Positions 11,701 through 21,683 of a stretch of DNA of 64,000 bases are shown here, in pieces; positions within the stretch are counted from its first letter, which is position 1; each line of letters begins with the position of its first letter. A model generated the notes under the pieces. That model was not told where the DNA came from. It made no database searches and saw only the letters and a program-made list of their open reading frames with translations. Source of the DNA: Haematococcus lacustris (lineage: Eukaryota; Chlorophyta; Chlorophyceae; Chlamydomonadales; Haematococcaceae); NCBI GenBank assembly GCA_030144725.1, contig JASKMD010000017.1, positions 11,996,409 through 12,060,408 of the forward strand. Direction: 5' to 3'. Position numbers and translations under genes: made by a program.

Positions 11701-12473
11701 CTCCATCGGCGCTGCTGCTCAGTGCGGCATCGCCCACTTCAACACCCTGGCTACGTAGCACAAACTGCAAGCAGTGGTGACGAGACCACCATCAGCAGTG
11801 AAAGGTGGATATGAACAAGGGGGTGGGAGGGTCGCCTGGGAACTGGAAGTTGTGCCATAAGGCGCAAATTAGAGGCAAGCTAGCAACCTCCTGGGAGGGC
11901 ATTGCAGTCAAGGATGGTTGTGTTTTCAGTCACCTGGTAGATGAGAAGTGCTGCAAAGTACAGGAAGTCACCAGTCAGCATGACCAGGAAGACCAGCTTA
12001 CGTTTTCTCAGTTCCCCACATGCGTAATGCCCCGCCTCTATCAACCGTAGGTCTTCTGTGCAAGCATAGCATTTCATTGAGCTGGTAACAGTTTTAATGC
12101 TGCATTTCTGGGCACATGGGTCCTAGCAGCTGAGTTGATGGACGCTTGCTACTTGATTTGTGAGATATACGATTTCACGAAATATCCTGTGGGGCACACC
12201 TTGCAACAGTCGCTCGCGCATTGCTGCGTCATCACTCTCGTCGCTATCTTGCTGCTGCTGCCGCTTCTCCGCCAGAGTGCTCACGTACGCCGGGAGCAGT
12301 CCCAAGGCCAGCACACGGTCCGGCTGCTCCACGAGCACTACGGCCTCGAGTGGGCATCCCAAGGCCCAGCATTCCGCAAGGTCTCCGAGCTGCGATAATA
12401 GCGAAACATCCGGGATATGTGTGGACAACACGTTGGGCGACACTCTGCACTGGACTAGCCATAGAACCCACAT
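8773..12473 (-). CDS. Predicted multi-pass membrane protein with long glutamine-rich C-terminus, unknown family
   Basis: Exons seen (minus): 12473-12200, 12055-11934, 11764-11665 (possible GC donor, AGAG|GCAAGC), one or two uncertain exons in 11629-11390, then 11269-11163, 11014-10904, and a last exon 10302-8773. Phases agree wherever neighbours are defined. The N-terminus has LGDLAECWALGCPLEAVVLVEQ and an acidic stretch (QQQQDSDESDD). Exon 2 ends in a transmembrane helix (LVFLVMLTGDFLYFAALLIY). The middle exons give two or three more (LMVFALVIDFVGLIAGL, VSLFLLLHVLSTVVLSL). The last exon encodes about 510 residues: LPVWLQMLVASIES, a helix with MRSFFSLLLGLEEQ, then low-complexity Gln/Pro/Ala/His sequence with runs of 5-8 Gln from CAG repeats. 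The membrane part faintly recalls ciliary transition-zone TMEM proteins, too weakly to name. The start codon is tentative. Confidence 0.6.
10320..10428. repeat. 14-bp tandem repeat (CCAGGTTGTGTCAG-like), ~7 units
   Basis: Degenerate tandem copies of CCAGGTTGTGTCAG, some with GGGAGG in place of GCCAGG. The array lies in the intron just upstream of the last exon of the minus-strand membrane-protein gene. Confidence 0.9.
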
Positions 12474-13927
12474 CGAGCTGCAATGGCGAGCTAGGTTGCC
12501 AATGTAGACGGTTGTCTGTCATCCGCGGAGCACCCTCGCTCCACAGCCAATTCGACACAGCTCACTTCAATACACGTGGTCGCCTGGTGTTATGATGAAT
12601 TATACGTATGGTATTGGCAATCATTGTCGGGTGTGTAATGTTAGGCTTGTATCATGATATCAAGCCCCTCACAAAGGGGATGTGTGTCCGTTGGAGCTAC
12701 TTGGGGAGCTCTAGCTACAAATACACATAACTCATAGATTATTTCGGTGTAGCATGAGGTCTGTAGTGATCAAAACGTTGCGGTGCTTATGACCATCTGG
12801 TTAGTAAGCAACAAAATTAGGTTAGCACTGGCCTGACGCTACAAATGAGCTTGAGTCTGATGTCCCCATGTGCGGTGTGTTGCGTGTGTGCGGTGTGCTG
12901 CGTGTGTTGTGTGCCTAGAGCTAGCTCCAAATGTGCACCAATGTCCAAAGGAGGAGATGGCTGAGGTGTCCCAATGGGACTCCCATGGACTCCCAATGGG
13001 ACTCCCATGCAGCACTGCAATGGACAGATCCAGCAGCTGCTTACCTTCATACAGAGAGCTGGCGTCTGCACAAGGGGAAGTTGGGGGCTGACGTGGTGCA
13101 ATCACCAGCTGCTCAGCACAGCCTAGAAACATTCAGGTTGAGCCAGTGCGGTGCCTGGTGTGGAGCCCAATGAGCCTCCAATCAATGCTCCCAAAGCCCC
13201 CACGCAGCCAGGCAGCCACACAACCAGCAACCGTGGAGCGAACTGCGCTGAACATGCAGCGCTGTGGGGTGAACACGTGGCGGCCACTGAGCTGTGCGTA
13301 TAGCCTTGGCTGCCTAAGCTTGCAAGTACGTCCACACGGCTTCCTTAGCACCGGCACATGTTTGGCTCCTATGACACGGCCCAAAGGCAACTCCAAGGCT
13401 GCAACTTGCAACACGTACAACAACCTGACTTGCTAGATTTTTCTGGCTCTCATGCTCCCACTCAGAGCCCACCGCCAACCCGGTGACAGCCGGTGTGCAG
13501 GTCGACAGCAAAGCCGGCACCTTCCATTCATTACACCTGTTCAGGCTGCATGCAAGACCCAATATCCTGCCATGCCTTGGTATCAGATGAACACTCACAC
13601 CAGCACCTGTTCTTTGCGTCAAGGTGGCAGCCAGAGTGTCATGTCCACTGTCTTCTGCCAGGCTGTCGAGATGCAACCAAGACACCATGAGCTAACCTAC
13701 AACATTGCCGCCCACAGTCAAACTGCTTTCAAATGTAGTGATGAAGGAGTTTAAACAAAGGGAGGGTTTTCCCTGCATTGCCCTGCCCTGCCCAGCCAGC
13801 CCTGCCCATGGAATGCCAGGCATTCTGCCTGAATTAAGTCATGCATGCTCTACCCATGGCCCTGCACAGACAAGCCCGAACCCTGCCTGCCTACCTGCCA
13901 CGCCGCTTTTGAGCGAGCAAAGCCCCG
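12474..13927. other. Intergenic, with element debris
   Basis: Contains a short palindrome (CTTGTATCATGATATCAAG, near 12648), a GTGTGCGG/GTGTGCTG repeat at 12872-12920, a CCAATGGGACTCCCATGGACT duplication near 12971-13010, and a Fanzor-like relic at 13141-13290. The stretch 13300-13690 is open on the minus strand with no recognisable motif. No real gene is supported. Confidence 0.4.
13141..13290 (+). mobile_element. Diverged Fanzor C-terminal relic
   Basis: The plus strand reads PKPPRSQAATQPA, then after a gap ALNMQRCGVNTWRPL, matching the order PQAPRSSQ...ALNMQRIGESKWRPL in the better-preserved copy at 45.5-46.0 kb. Everything between, including the RuvC-III aspartate, is deleted. Similarity is short, so this is a moderate-confidence relic. 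Confidence 0.5.
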
Positions 13928-15754
13928 CTACTCCAATGTGTACAGCCCATTGATAGCCGCAGCGTCTACTTTCACAGCTGCAGGTGGGCCAGGCTGTGCT
14001 GCGGTTTCTCCCCCTGCTGGCTGTGGCCGTGGCAGCTGAGCATCGCTCTCTTGGTTTGCTGTGCTGACAGGAAGGCTCTGCATCACAGCAGCAATAGGGA
14101 TGACGGAGCCGTTGCTACCAGCCTGGCCTCTGGTGTCAATGGGCACCGCCACGGCAGAGGCTGATGCAGCCACAGCCCTGCCATTGCCATCCATGGCCAC
14201 ACAGGTGGTCAGGCTGGCTACTGTGTCTGCCAGGGTCGTGGTGGTCGTGGTGGTTGTGGTGGTTGCTGTGGCCGTGGGGGAATAGCCAGGGTCTGGTCCC
14301 AGGGGAGGGGGAGGCTGAGGTCCTAGGCTGCCTGGCAAGCTGGTGGCCGGGGCAGGCTCAAAGGCAAGACCATCCGCGGTGACCCGGGCAAGAGGCCCCT
14401 CCATCTGTTGAACAAGTGCAAGCAGCGCGCACATGAAATTGCCAGGAAATCCACACACGAACCCACATGAATCCAGTGATCAACAGACACCACCACAGTG
14501 AATCCAGAGACCCATAGGGGCATTTTAAGGGTATATGGCAAAGGCCCTGTGATGCATGGGGTGTGCCGCAAAGGGCTAACTATGCTCCGCATGCCGGATC
14601 TTGAGATCAAGCCACAACCCAGCAGTGGCCCAGCTTGCAGCAGCAACAGTGTATGCAGCAGTTAGACAAAAGGCTGGCACACCGCAATCAAACAACGCAG
14701 GTCCAACCCTACCTGCTGAATCATGGGGAGGAGCATCTGGCCCATTGGGGAGCGCATCAGCACCTCATGCTGTGTGAGGTAGTGTGATGGGATGCCTGAA
14801 CCCGTCAACAGCAGGCTGACTTCGTTGGTAAAGTGGTTGCAGTTGTTGGTCAGCAGGCTGTAGTCTTCAGGCCGGAAGCGGCTGAGGGAGAGGTCACGGA
14901 TCAGGTCCAAGATCATGGATCTGGGCAGGTGGGTGGACCTGTGACCAGGCCAAGGTATGGCTTTAACACCATACACACAGGCCACTGAGCTGCTGCCACA
15001 AGTGGCGGGGACATTTGCAGCGGCAAGAGCACCCCTTCACGCCTTCCTGCTGGCTGGTGGTCAAACAGGGATAGGCGGTGTGGGCCATTGTCAACCATAA
15101 TGCCGTTCTCCACCTTTGCGCGGCCATGAGCATAAGCTTGTGTGCGCTGGTAAGCAGGGGTAGGCCGGTTAAGCAGGGACACCCACCCTAAACTGACTCG
15201 CTGCAGGGGCTGGCCGAAGAGTGTGGTGCCTGGCTCTGCCTTGTGGACACCGTACCCAAACACCCTGCAACCATGGCAACCAAGGTAGGGGATAGAGTGG
15301 CAAGCAATTAGACAGGGAAGGTGATGACACGTTGCAAGCCACCCCGACGCCACCATCATTAGCAGTCAACATTAGCCAACCTTGACAATGCAGGGTGGGC
15401 AGTTTAACAGCTTACGCATGCTGAATTCTCAGCCATACAGGCCTGAGCCAGGTCCAATCATGCTGCATAGAGGAATGAGCTGGGTAAGCCATGCCTGGCT
15501 GCTGGTGTGGTCGGCCTCACACCATTCTGTGTTGTCAACGACCACAGACGTGTGCCACACGCCTTCTACCTGCCGGGTGCAGTGGGCGCAAGCATAGGGG
15601 AAGTGACGGGGAAGGCCAGCTCAGCCGGGCATAATACCGTTGCTGACAGTACCTGAGTTCCGAGAAGCATCGGACTCAATGCTCGAGCCATCCCCATTGA
15701 AATGTCATACACCCACAGCTGGACGGGCTTCTCGGCATCCCCGTCCTCCGGCAT
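13928..15754 (-). CDS. DESI1: DeSI-1-like PPPDE thiol isopeptidase with low-complexity tail
   Basis: Five exons (minus): 15754-15653, 15569-15523, 15264-15187, 14938-14713, 14404-13928; 309 aa, all phases agree. The PPPDE papain-like fold spans residues ~8-145: VQLWVYDISMGMARALSP at the start; His40 in GVWHTSVVV; the glycine-rich segment GTTLFGQP; Cys109 in TNNCNHFTNE; and GSGIPSHYL plus MGQMLLPMIQQ as in DeSI-1. His40 and Cys109 are the expected catalytic pair for removal of SUMO or ubiquitin-like modifiers. After residue ~150 there is a 159-residue Pro/Thr/Ala-rich tail with a ten-residue threonine run, absent from animal DeSI-1. I chose the ATG at 15754 because further in-frame extension lacks an ATG. 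Confidence 0.88.
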
Positions 15755-16410
15755 CAGCCCTGACAGCCTCCCGCCAGCCGGTGCAAGTAGGTATGCGTTT
15801 GCGCACAACTTCTAGATGCACGACACGAGCGAGGTGCGGCAACTGCCTAACTTTAGTGCTTAACCAACTTTTCGGCATTTGGTTCACTTTTCATAACCAC
15901 CCCAGGAAACCCTGCATTCCGATCCTGGCGAGACGCTTGTCCACAACCGGTAGTGACTTGGGGTACTGTGTATCCAACCCAAGTTTGCCTCCAGAATTGC
16001 TCGAGCCTTACCCTATGCTCTTGCTCACACACATTCCTGTGTGTGAGTCAGGTGGCCCCACCTAACAAAAATTGACAGGAAGCCGACCCCTGGTAATCAA
16101 AACGACGCCGCGTCTCAGCCACGTGGTTTATATTTGTTATTCGCACATCACTGGATAGAGGACTCCGCCAGCTATGCGGTGCAACATGTATCATTGAGTA
16201 CTGTGCTGAGTGCTATGTCGGCTCAAATCTCCATATTCAAATTCATGCTCAACGCGACCGACCGCCGCGACCGACGTGCCCCAGGAGCACCTGCAAACAG
16301 TCAGGGACGGTCGCCGCAGTAAAAACGATTCACAGGGCATGCCAAACCAATGTAACAGCGCCACTCCACACACGCACGCCCCGCTAACCCACTCCACACA
16401 CACACGCCCG

Positions 16411-16917
16411 CCCGCCCCGCCCCGCCCCGCCCCGCCCCGCCCCGCCCCGCCCCGCCCCGCCCCGCCCCGCCCCGCCCCGCCCCGCCCCGCCCCGCCCCGC
16501 CCCGCCTCGCCCCGCCCCGCCCCGCCCCGCCCCGCCCCGCCCCGCCCCGCCCCGCCCCGCCCCGCCCCGCCCCGCCCCGCCCCGCCCCGCCCCGCCCCGC
16601 CCCGCCCCGCCCCGCCCCGCCCCGCCCCGCCCCGCCCCGCCCCGCCCCGCCCCGCCCCGCCCCGCCCCGCCCCGCCCCGCCCCGCCCCGCCCCGCCCCGC
16701 CCCGCCCCGCCCCGCCCCGCCCCGCCCCGCCCCGCCCCGCCCCGCCCCGCCCCGCCCCGCCCCGCCCCGCCCCGCCCCGCCCCGCCCCGCCCCGCCCCGC
16801 CCCGCCCCGCCCCGCCCCGCCCCGCCCCGCCCCGCCCCGCCCCGCCCCGCCCCGCCCCGCCCCGCCCCGCCCCGCCCCGCCCCGCCCCGCCCCGCCCCGC
16901 CCCGCCCCGCCCCGCCC
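16411..16917. repeat. (CCCCG)n pentanucleotide satellite, ~101 units
   Basis: About 507 bp of CCCCG with one substitution (C to T at 16507). The minus strand is (CGGGG)n, four G's per 5 bp, so it could form G-quadruplexes over its whole length. All long frames through it are Ala-Gly-Arg or Pro-Arg-Ala repeats and are not genes. Confidence 0.98.
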
Positions 16918-17003
16918 GAGCGGGTCTTGCACCACGTTGGTGCGGGCAGAGCTGACACGGCTGGTACGGAACTCTTGCATCAGCACCACACGCCCGGGCA
17001 CCT
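16918..17003 (-). mobile_element. Fragment of a second Fanzor lineage
   Basis: The minus strand reads GRVVLMQEFRTSRVSSARTN followed by VVQDPL. This aligns with GRVVLVDEHRTTRVSSAVNG in the 46.1-kb copy: the segment that in TnpB/Fanzor proteins enters the zinc-binding insert before RuvC-III. The residues differ too much for the same family. The coding sequence is interrupted by the CCCCG satellite at its 3' side. Confidence 0.6.
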
Positions 17004-18041
17004 AGAACCAAAAAACGGTCCTAAGCAGCCGGTTATTAGAGGTCCGAAACTCTTCGACGTAGCATCTGCTGGGCATGCACACCCCTGATGCTAATGGTGC
17101 CGCTGCCGCTGTAGCCTGCTATCCCATAGGCCAGTGCCAGAGTCAGGCGCCCCCAACATGGGGTTGGTAATATGCATGCGATTACCCCCTCAATACTGCA
17201 CCGTTTGCGATAGCGTTTATCACATTGGCATTGGCGGCTTAGTCCGCGTTATCTGACCATCAGCGCTAGCCATTGGAGTCTTTGCTCGCGTACTGCCACA
17301 TGTGCCCGCGAACAAATCACATCGGCGAGACGGGTCTCCTTGGCACGGTGAGCCACATCGCTGTGGACCCATCTACCTAGCGTAGTGAGCTGGTTGTGCA
17401 CAAATGGAATGTCCGGCCAACACCCAACGCGATGCCTGCCGGGCGTGCAGGGCGCCTAAACGGGGTGATTGAAACATTAAACTGTGTTCGCTCCTCGCCG
17501 AATACATCATTTGGGTCGGCGCACGCTAAGGTATCACCGGGTTACACCCCCCCTCCTCCACTGTGTCCTCCACTGTGTTGCACCCGCTGCACCCACAGGA
17601 AAAGCCACACACTTTGTTTGTTCTTGACTCAAAGGCGCAGCTATTGAAACAAACCGCACGATAAACAGCTTAGGCCTCTATCTGTTTCACAGCTTTGAAG
17701 TTACATCATGTTCACTAGGCAGATTCAAGGCCACGGCATGCATCGACCCACCATGCCCGCCCCCCCTCTACCCTTCATTGCAGGAGCACACCTTCTTGAG
17801 CCTGCCCACCCCCTCCCAGCCTACCCCTCCCAGCCCACCCCTCCTAGCCCACCCCTCCCAGCCTACCCCTCCCAACCCACCCCTCCCAACCCACCCCTCC
17901 TAGCCCACCCCTCCCAGCCCACCCCTCCCAGCCTAGCCCTCCAAGTCCACCCCCTCCCAGTCCACAACCACAAAGCCCTCCCCTCCCCTTCCCACCCCCT
18001 CCCCTTCCCCCCCCAGCCCCCTCCCAGCCCTAGCCACCGCA

Positions 18042-18857
18042 ATGGGGGGTAAAAGGCCCAGCAAGAAGATGCGCCAACACTTGCAAGAGTTGAATACCTC
18101 ACCCAAGGCAGGGTTTTTATGCAGCCCCAATGGCTTGAAAGCCCAAAGGAACAAGGCACAACATGAGGCTATGGGGTTGCGAGCAGAGATTGCGCGGCTC
18201 CACCAGCAGCTCAGTGATGCAGGGGCAACTTTGCAGCAAGTGCAGGCAGACATGGAGCAGTTGCAGGCTGCAAAACAGGAGCTGCAGGGTGAGAATGAGT
18301 CCTTGGAGCAGCTGGCTGAGGAGCGCACCCATGCAATCCAGATGCTGCAGCAAGACAAGCGCCGGCTGTCCCTTGCGCTACACTTGCAAGAAGATGCGCC
18401 AACACTAGCCGCACGCAAAGCCACAGCAGCTGCTTGCTGTGTAGGGGGGGTTGTGGTGAATGTGGGGGACCATGCAAGCCAGCAACGGGTGGCAGCAGCA
18501 GCAGCAGCAGGGTGCAGCCGAGTTGTGCCAGCAGGTGTGCCGCGTCCACAGCCCCCCCTGCCCCAACAGCCCCCCCCACATCAGCCACCCCAGCAGCAGG
18601 GCCGGAGCTCGTGGGGTACAGCCCTAGAGGGGCAGATGCTGGCACCCCCCATTGCGTCGCCTCAGGGGCCTATTGCATCACCTGATCTACGGCACATGTA
18701 TCAGCTGGCTCTAGCTGCAATCGCCACCCAAGGGCAGGCTGCTCCGGCTCAAGGTAGTGAGCTAGGTGCAGCAGAGCCGGCTCCTGGCTTCACGCTACGC
18801 AAGCGTACCACACCTTCTGAGGGGCTGCCCAAGACAGCTGCAAAGCGCAAGCGGTGA
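18042..18857 (+). CDS. Intronless coiled-coil protein with basic C-terminus, unknown
   Basis: A single uninterrupted frame of 271 codons from ATG to TGA. Residues ~35-110 form a strong heptad-type coiled coil (LRAEIARLHQQLSDAGATLQ, MEQLQAAKQELQGENESLEQ). Then comes a Val/Ala patch, a Pro/Gln-rich stretch (about 165-190), and a basic end (TLRKRT..., LPKTAAKRKR) that could be a nuclear localisation signal. A 21-bp sequence (GCAAGAAGATGCGCCAACAC plus T) occurs twice, at 18061-18081 and 18386-18406, as though part of the 5' end was copied into the gene. No introns, unlike every neighbour, so it could be a retrocopy or an ORF1-like element protein. No family recognised; leucine zipper transcription factors lack support because no basic region precedes the zipper. 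Confidence 0.55.
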   Translation: MGGKRPSKKMRQHLQELNTSPKAGFLCSPNGLKAQRNKAQHEAMGLRAEIARLHQQLSDAGATLQQVQADMEQLQAAKQELQGENESLEQLAEERTHAIQMLQQDKRRLSLALHLQEDAPTLAARKATAAACCVGGVVVNVGDHASQQRVAAAAAAGCSRVVPAGVPRPQPPLPQQPPPHQPPQQQGRSSWGTALEGQMLAPPIASPQGPIASPDLRHMYQLALAAIATQGQAAPAQGSELGAAEPAPGFTLRKRTTPSEGLPKTAAKRKR

Positions 18858-19364
18858 TCCACGAGACTAAGTTAGACAGGCCCCCAGCGCCAACTCAGGT
18901 TGTAAAGTACGCAACTAAGGCTGTACCGGCCACCTCCCCCAACCACCTGCCAACCGCCTTCGAGCCACATTCCCGCAACCGTTTTCCGATCCGACTGCTT
19001 CTGCCGATGCGCATGCTCGTGTAGAGCAACTTAAGCGGCGCGGGTGGTCGCAGCGATGACTGCATGCCCCGAACCGGCTCAACTTTGAATTACTAACTTT
19101 GACGCTTTGCTGTGCACGGCCTACTGACTTGATAACTATTCTGGATGGGTGAAAGGTAGCTGGCTGGGTTGGCTATATACTGAGCCAGCTAGCATTAAAT
19201 TTGGCGCATCGAGTGCAGAGTTACAGCCGTCCTACTACCAGGGGTCGGTTTACTGCCATTTTTTGAATGTTGGGGGCGCCTGAGCCAGAGGGCGGCATGT
19301 GGCAGCTGAGTGGCAGCGTGCTTTGGCATTCTTTAAGGTCAATCCATTTCAACAGTTCGCTGTC
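18858..19364. other. Intergenic, RIBD upstream region
   Basis: No exon recognised. The sequence is less GC rich than the genes. The RIBD promoter and 5' UTR should lie in the last ~200 bp. Confidence 0.4.
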
Positions 19365-20759
19365 ATGCAGGGTGACAGACTCCGGATGCACGTGGGTCCG
19401 GGACGAGCGTGCGGGCATCGCCAGCTCACCTCGCCTCGTCACGCATGCATACGTGTGCGCGCTGTCAGTTCTGGACCTGCTTTCCCAAGCAGCGCAATCA
19501 CAGATGCAGATCGCGCTTACATGAGGCAAGCTTTAGCGCTGGCGCGGCGTGCATTGGGACAGACGCATCCCAACCCGGCTGTGGGCTGCGTCCTGGTGAA
19601 GGATGGTCAAGTGAGTGGCTGCCCCCTCGACCCGTGAAGCCTGAACATCTCACCGCAGTGATGTTCTCTGCTGAGGACCTTGTGAAGCTCCTGTTCACTG
19701 CCCCAGGTGGTAGGTGAAGGATTTCACCCCAAGGCTGGCATGCCTCACGCTGAGGTGTATGCGCTACGTGGGGCAGGCAACCATGCCAGGGGCTCTACGG
19801 CTTATGTGACATTGGAGCCCTGCAACCACTATGGCCGCACACCTCCTTGCAGCAAGGCCCTAGTGGATGCGGGAGTGGCCAGGGTGAGTGACCCCTGCCC
19901 TGACATAGTACAGAGGTGGCAATCATGCTGGGTCGCAAAGCACTCTGCCCATGTCACGCTCCATGAACTTGTCTTGTTCTTGTGTGTTTCCCCTGTGTCT
20001 TGTCTGTTCTATCAACTTGCCGTGTTGGCCCTCTGTGCCCCATAGTGCCCAGCCTGGTCTGGCATTTGAGTCTTGAAGTGCCTGAGTATGCTTCTTTACG
20101 CAGCACCATGCCCCCCATATGCGGACGCTGTCTGGATGCTAGACAGAAGTAGACAGTGTTTTGACAGCAAGCGGAAGGCCCCCGCTGCGATGTGAACCTG
20201 AAGGGCGTCCGCCAGCATGCCTAGGCTGGATCAATCCCGTGTGTTGCGTCCAGCTGCTTTTGGCAGTGGGGCCCTATGGCTGAGCTGGGCTCCTGGGCTG
20301 TGCGTTGCAGGTGGTGGTGGGGGTAGGTGACCCCAACCCACTGGTGGCTTCAGCAGGGATCGCTACGCTTGTGAAGGCTGGCATTGAGGTGGGGCGGTGG
20401 GCGGTGGGCGGTGGGCGACAGGGGGTAGCAAGACAGGCAAGCAGGGGTCAGCTGGAGGGCCATGAACATGACAGGTTTGGCGAAAGCGCAGCCTCCTTAC
20501 GTGGGTAGCTCAGCCATGGCCTGATGGCTGCAATGCAGACATGCCTCAAACACCTGTGTCCACAAGGCAATGTGGGGCTAGGAACAGGATGAGTAGATGA
20601 GTGATCATACTCTAGCATGTGCCCCGCATTGCTGCCCCACAGGTGGTGTGCATGGATGGCGCTGAGCTGCAAGAGGCCCAGGACCTGAATCCAGAGTTTA
20701 TGCAGCGCATGCGGGAGGCGGCAGCAATGGGAGGCGTGGGGGGAACTGCTGCCCGATGA
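19365..20759 (+). CDS. RIBD: Riboflavin-pathway deaminase (RibD/PyrD type), deaminase domain only
   Basis: Four exons: 19365-19610, 19707-19883, 20311-20388, 20643-20759; 205 aa, every junction in phase 0. Residues 1-48 are Arg/His/Ser rich and probably a plastid transit peptide. The cytidine-deaminase fold follows: DRAYMRQALALARRALGQTH, NPAVGCVLVKDG, the zinc motif PHAEVYAL with the proton-relay Glu, and TLEPCNHYGRTPPC with the two zinc cysteines, then VGVGDPNPLV. It would deaminate the pyrimidine intermediate after GTP cyclohydrolase II. The protein stops soon after LNPEFMQRMREAAA, where bacterial RibD and most plant PyrD continue into a reductase domain, so a separate reductase is expected. 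No reductase exon is visible downstream before BUD22. Confidence 0.9.
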
Positions 20760-21683
20760 TGCAGGGTGCACTTGTTGGCATGTTGCCGTTGTTGGTCTCG
20801 TCAGGGGTACAAGAGTGTTTTGTGAAGCATTGCAAGTCAGACTACGATGATGTGCGTCCTGGATCTAGGGACATGATGCGCTTTATTGTTGATAAGTTCT
20901 GTGCATCCAACTGTGTGCATGCCTAATGACAGTGGCGGCACCAACGGCAGCAATAGTACAATGTGTAGCATCTCATAAATCAAAAAACCAATCTGACGCT
21001 TACAGGGAGACTATTTGTGAGGGAGAGCAAAGGGGAGGGTTCGAGCACTCCTGGGGCCAAACACGGCTAGGGACGCAGTCTAACCAGTCAAACACAACTC
21101 ATTCAACATGGAACAACATGTTTGCCTGTGGGTAATCTCACTCCACAGCTAAGTACTCCAATCAAGCTGAAGCATCCTCGGTCGCACCCTTGATGACTAC
21201 CATCCCCACACCGATGGCACTCTACCCCCCTAGACCACTGGGCACCTCATCAAAACCAACAGCATAATGCCTCGTAAGGCTATCGTAAACTACTAGGGCC
21301 TATGCATTGTTGCGGGCCCGGCCATGAATGCCCCGCCGGTACTCTACATCCCGGTGCAGCCTCTGCCTGCCCTTGGGCAGCCGGTCATTGACCAGCTTGT
21401 AGCCCTGCTGGTACTCCTTGCCATAGCTGCACAGCCCAACACAGTCTAACCAGTCACTTCCTGCTGTGGAGTAGTGTCTCCCTTGGATAGAGGTACAGGG
21501 TTTGGCTGCCTTCCGGCCGCGAAGCCTGCAACTCCATATACGGCGGCGCAGTGGCCCTAGCATGCATGCCCCAAGTTAACTCGCCTTCCCTCTGGCTTAT
21601 GCAGCGGCCTTGCTGATGGCAGCGCATGCCCGTGTCCGCCTGCAACGTGGAGGCGTCCAGGTGGGATCGCGAGCAATGCGTCC
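20760..21683. other. Intergenic with a retroelement-like relic
   Basis: 20795-20926 is open on the plus strand and encodes QECFVKHCKSDYDDVRPG then a Cys-containing end (FCASNCVHA, stop TAA); no start and no family. 20990-21470 is a minus-strand copy of the repeat listed next. 21470-21683 is the BUD22 upstream region. Confidence 0.4.
20990..21470 (-). mobile_element. 3' end of a dispersed element (copy 1)
   Basis: On the minus strand: a coding end reading GKEYQQGYKLVNDRLPKGRQ then LHRDVEYRRGIHGRARNNA and a stop, followed by ~330 bp of non-coding tail ending near GTTGTTCCATGTTGAA. The same order is found on the plus strand at 55380-55740. Shorter 3' pieces occur at 48810-48925 and 37000-37045. 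A series of copies truncated from the 5' side fits a non-LTR retrotransposon, but no reverse transcriptase is visible here. Confidence 0.6.

Larger units (their letters stand above)
15755..18041. other. Large gene-poor interval with a CCCCG satellite
   Basis: Divergent interval between the DeSI gene and the coiled-coil ORF. It holds the CCCCG array (16411-16917), a Fanzor remnant (16918-17003) and, at 17790-18040, a degenerate CCCACCCCTCCCAGCC-type repeat directly upstream of the ORF at 18042. The rest (15760-16380 and 17010-17790) shows no gene. Confidence 0.5.

Noticed and set aside
16191..17088. Frames of 200-290 codons of Ala-Gly-Arg or Pro-Arg-Ala repeats
   Set aside because: Translation of the CCCCG satellite; codon periodicity is absent and flanks are non-coding, apart from a short Fanzor fragment.
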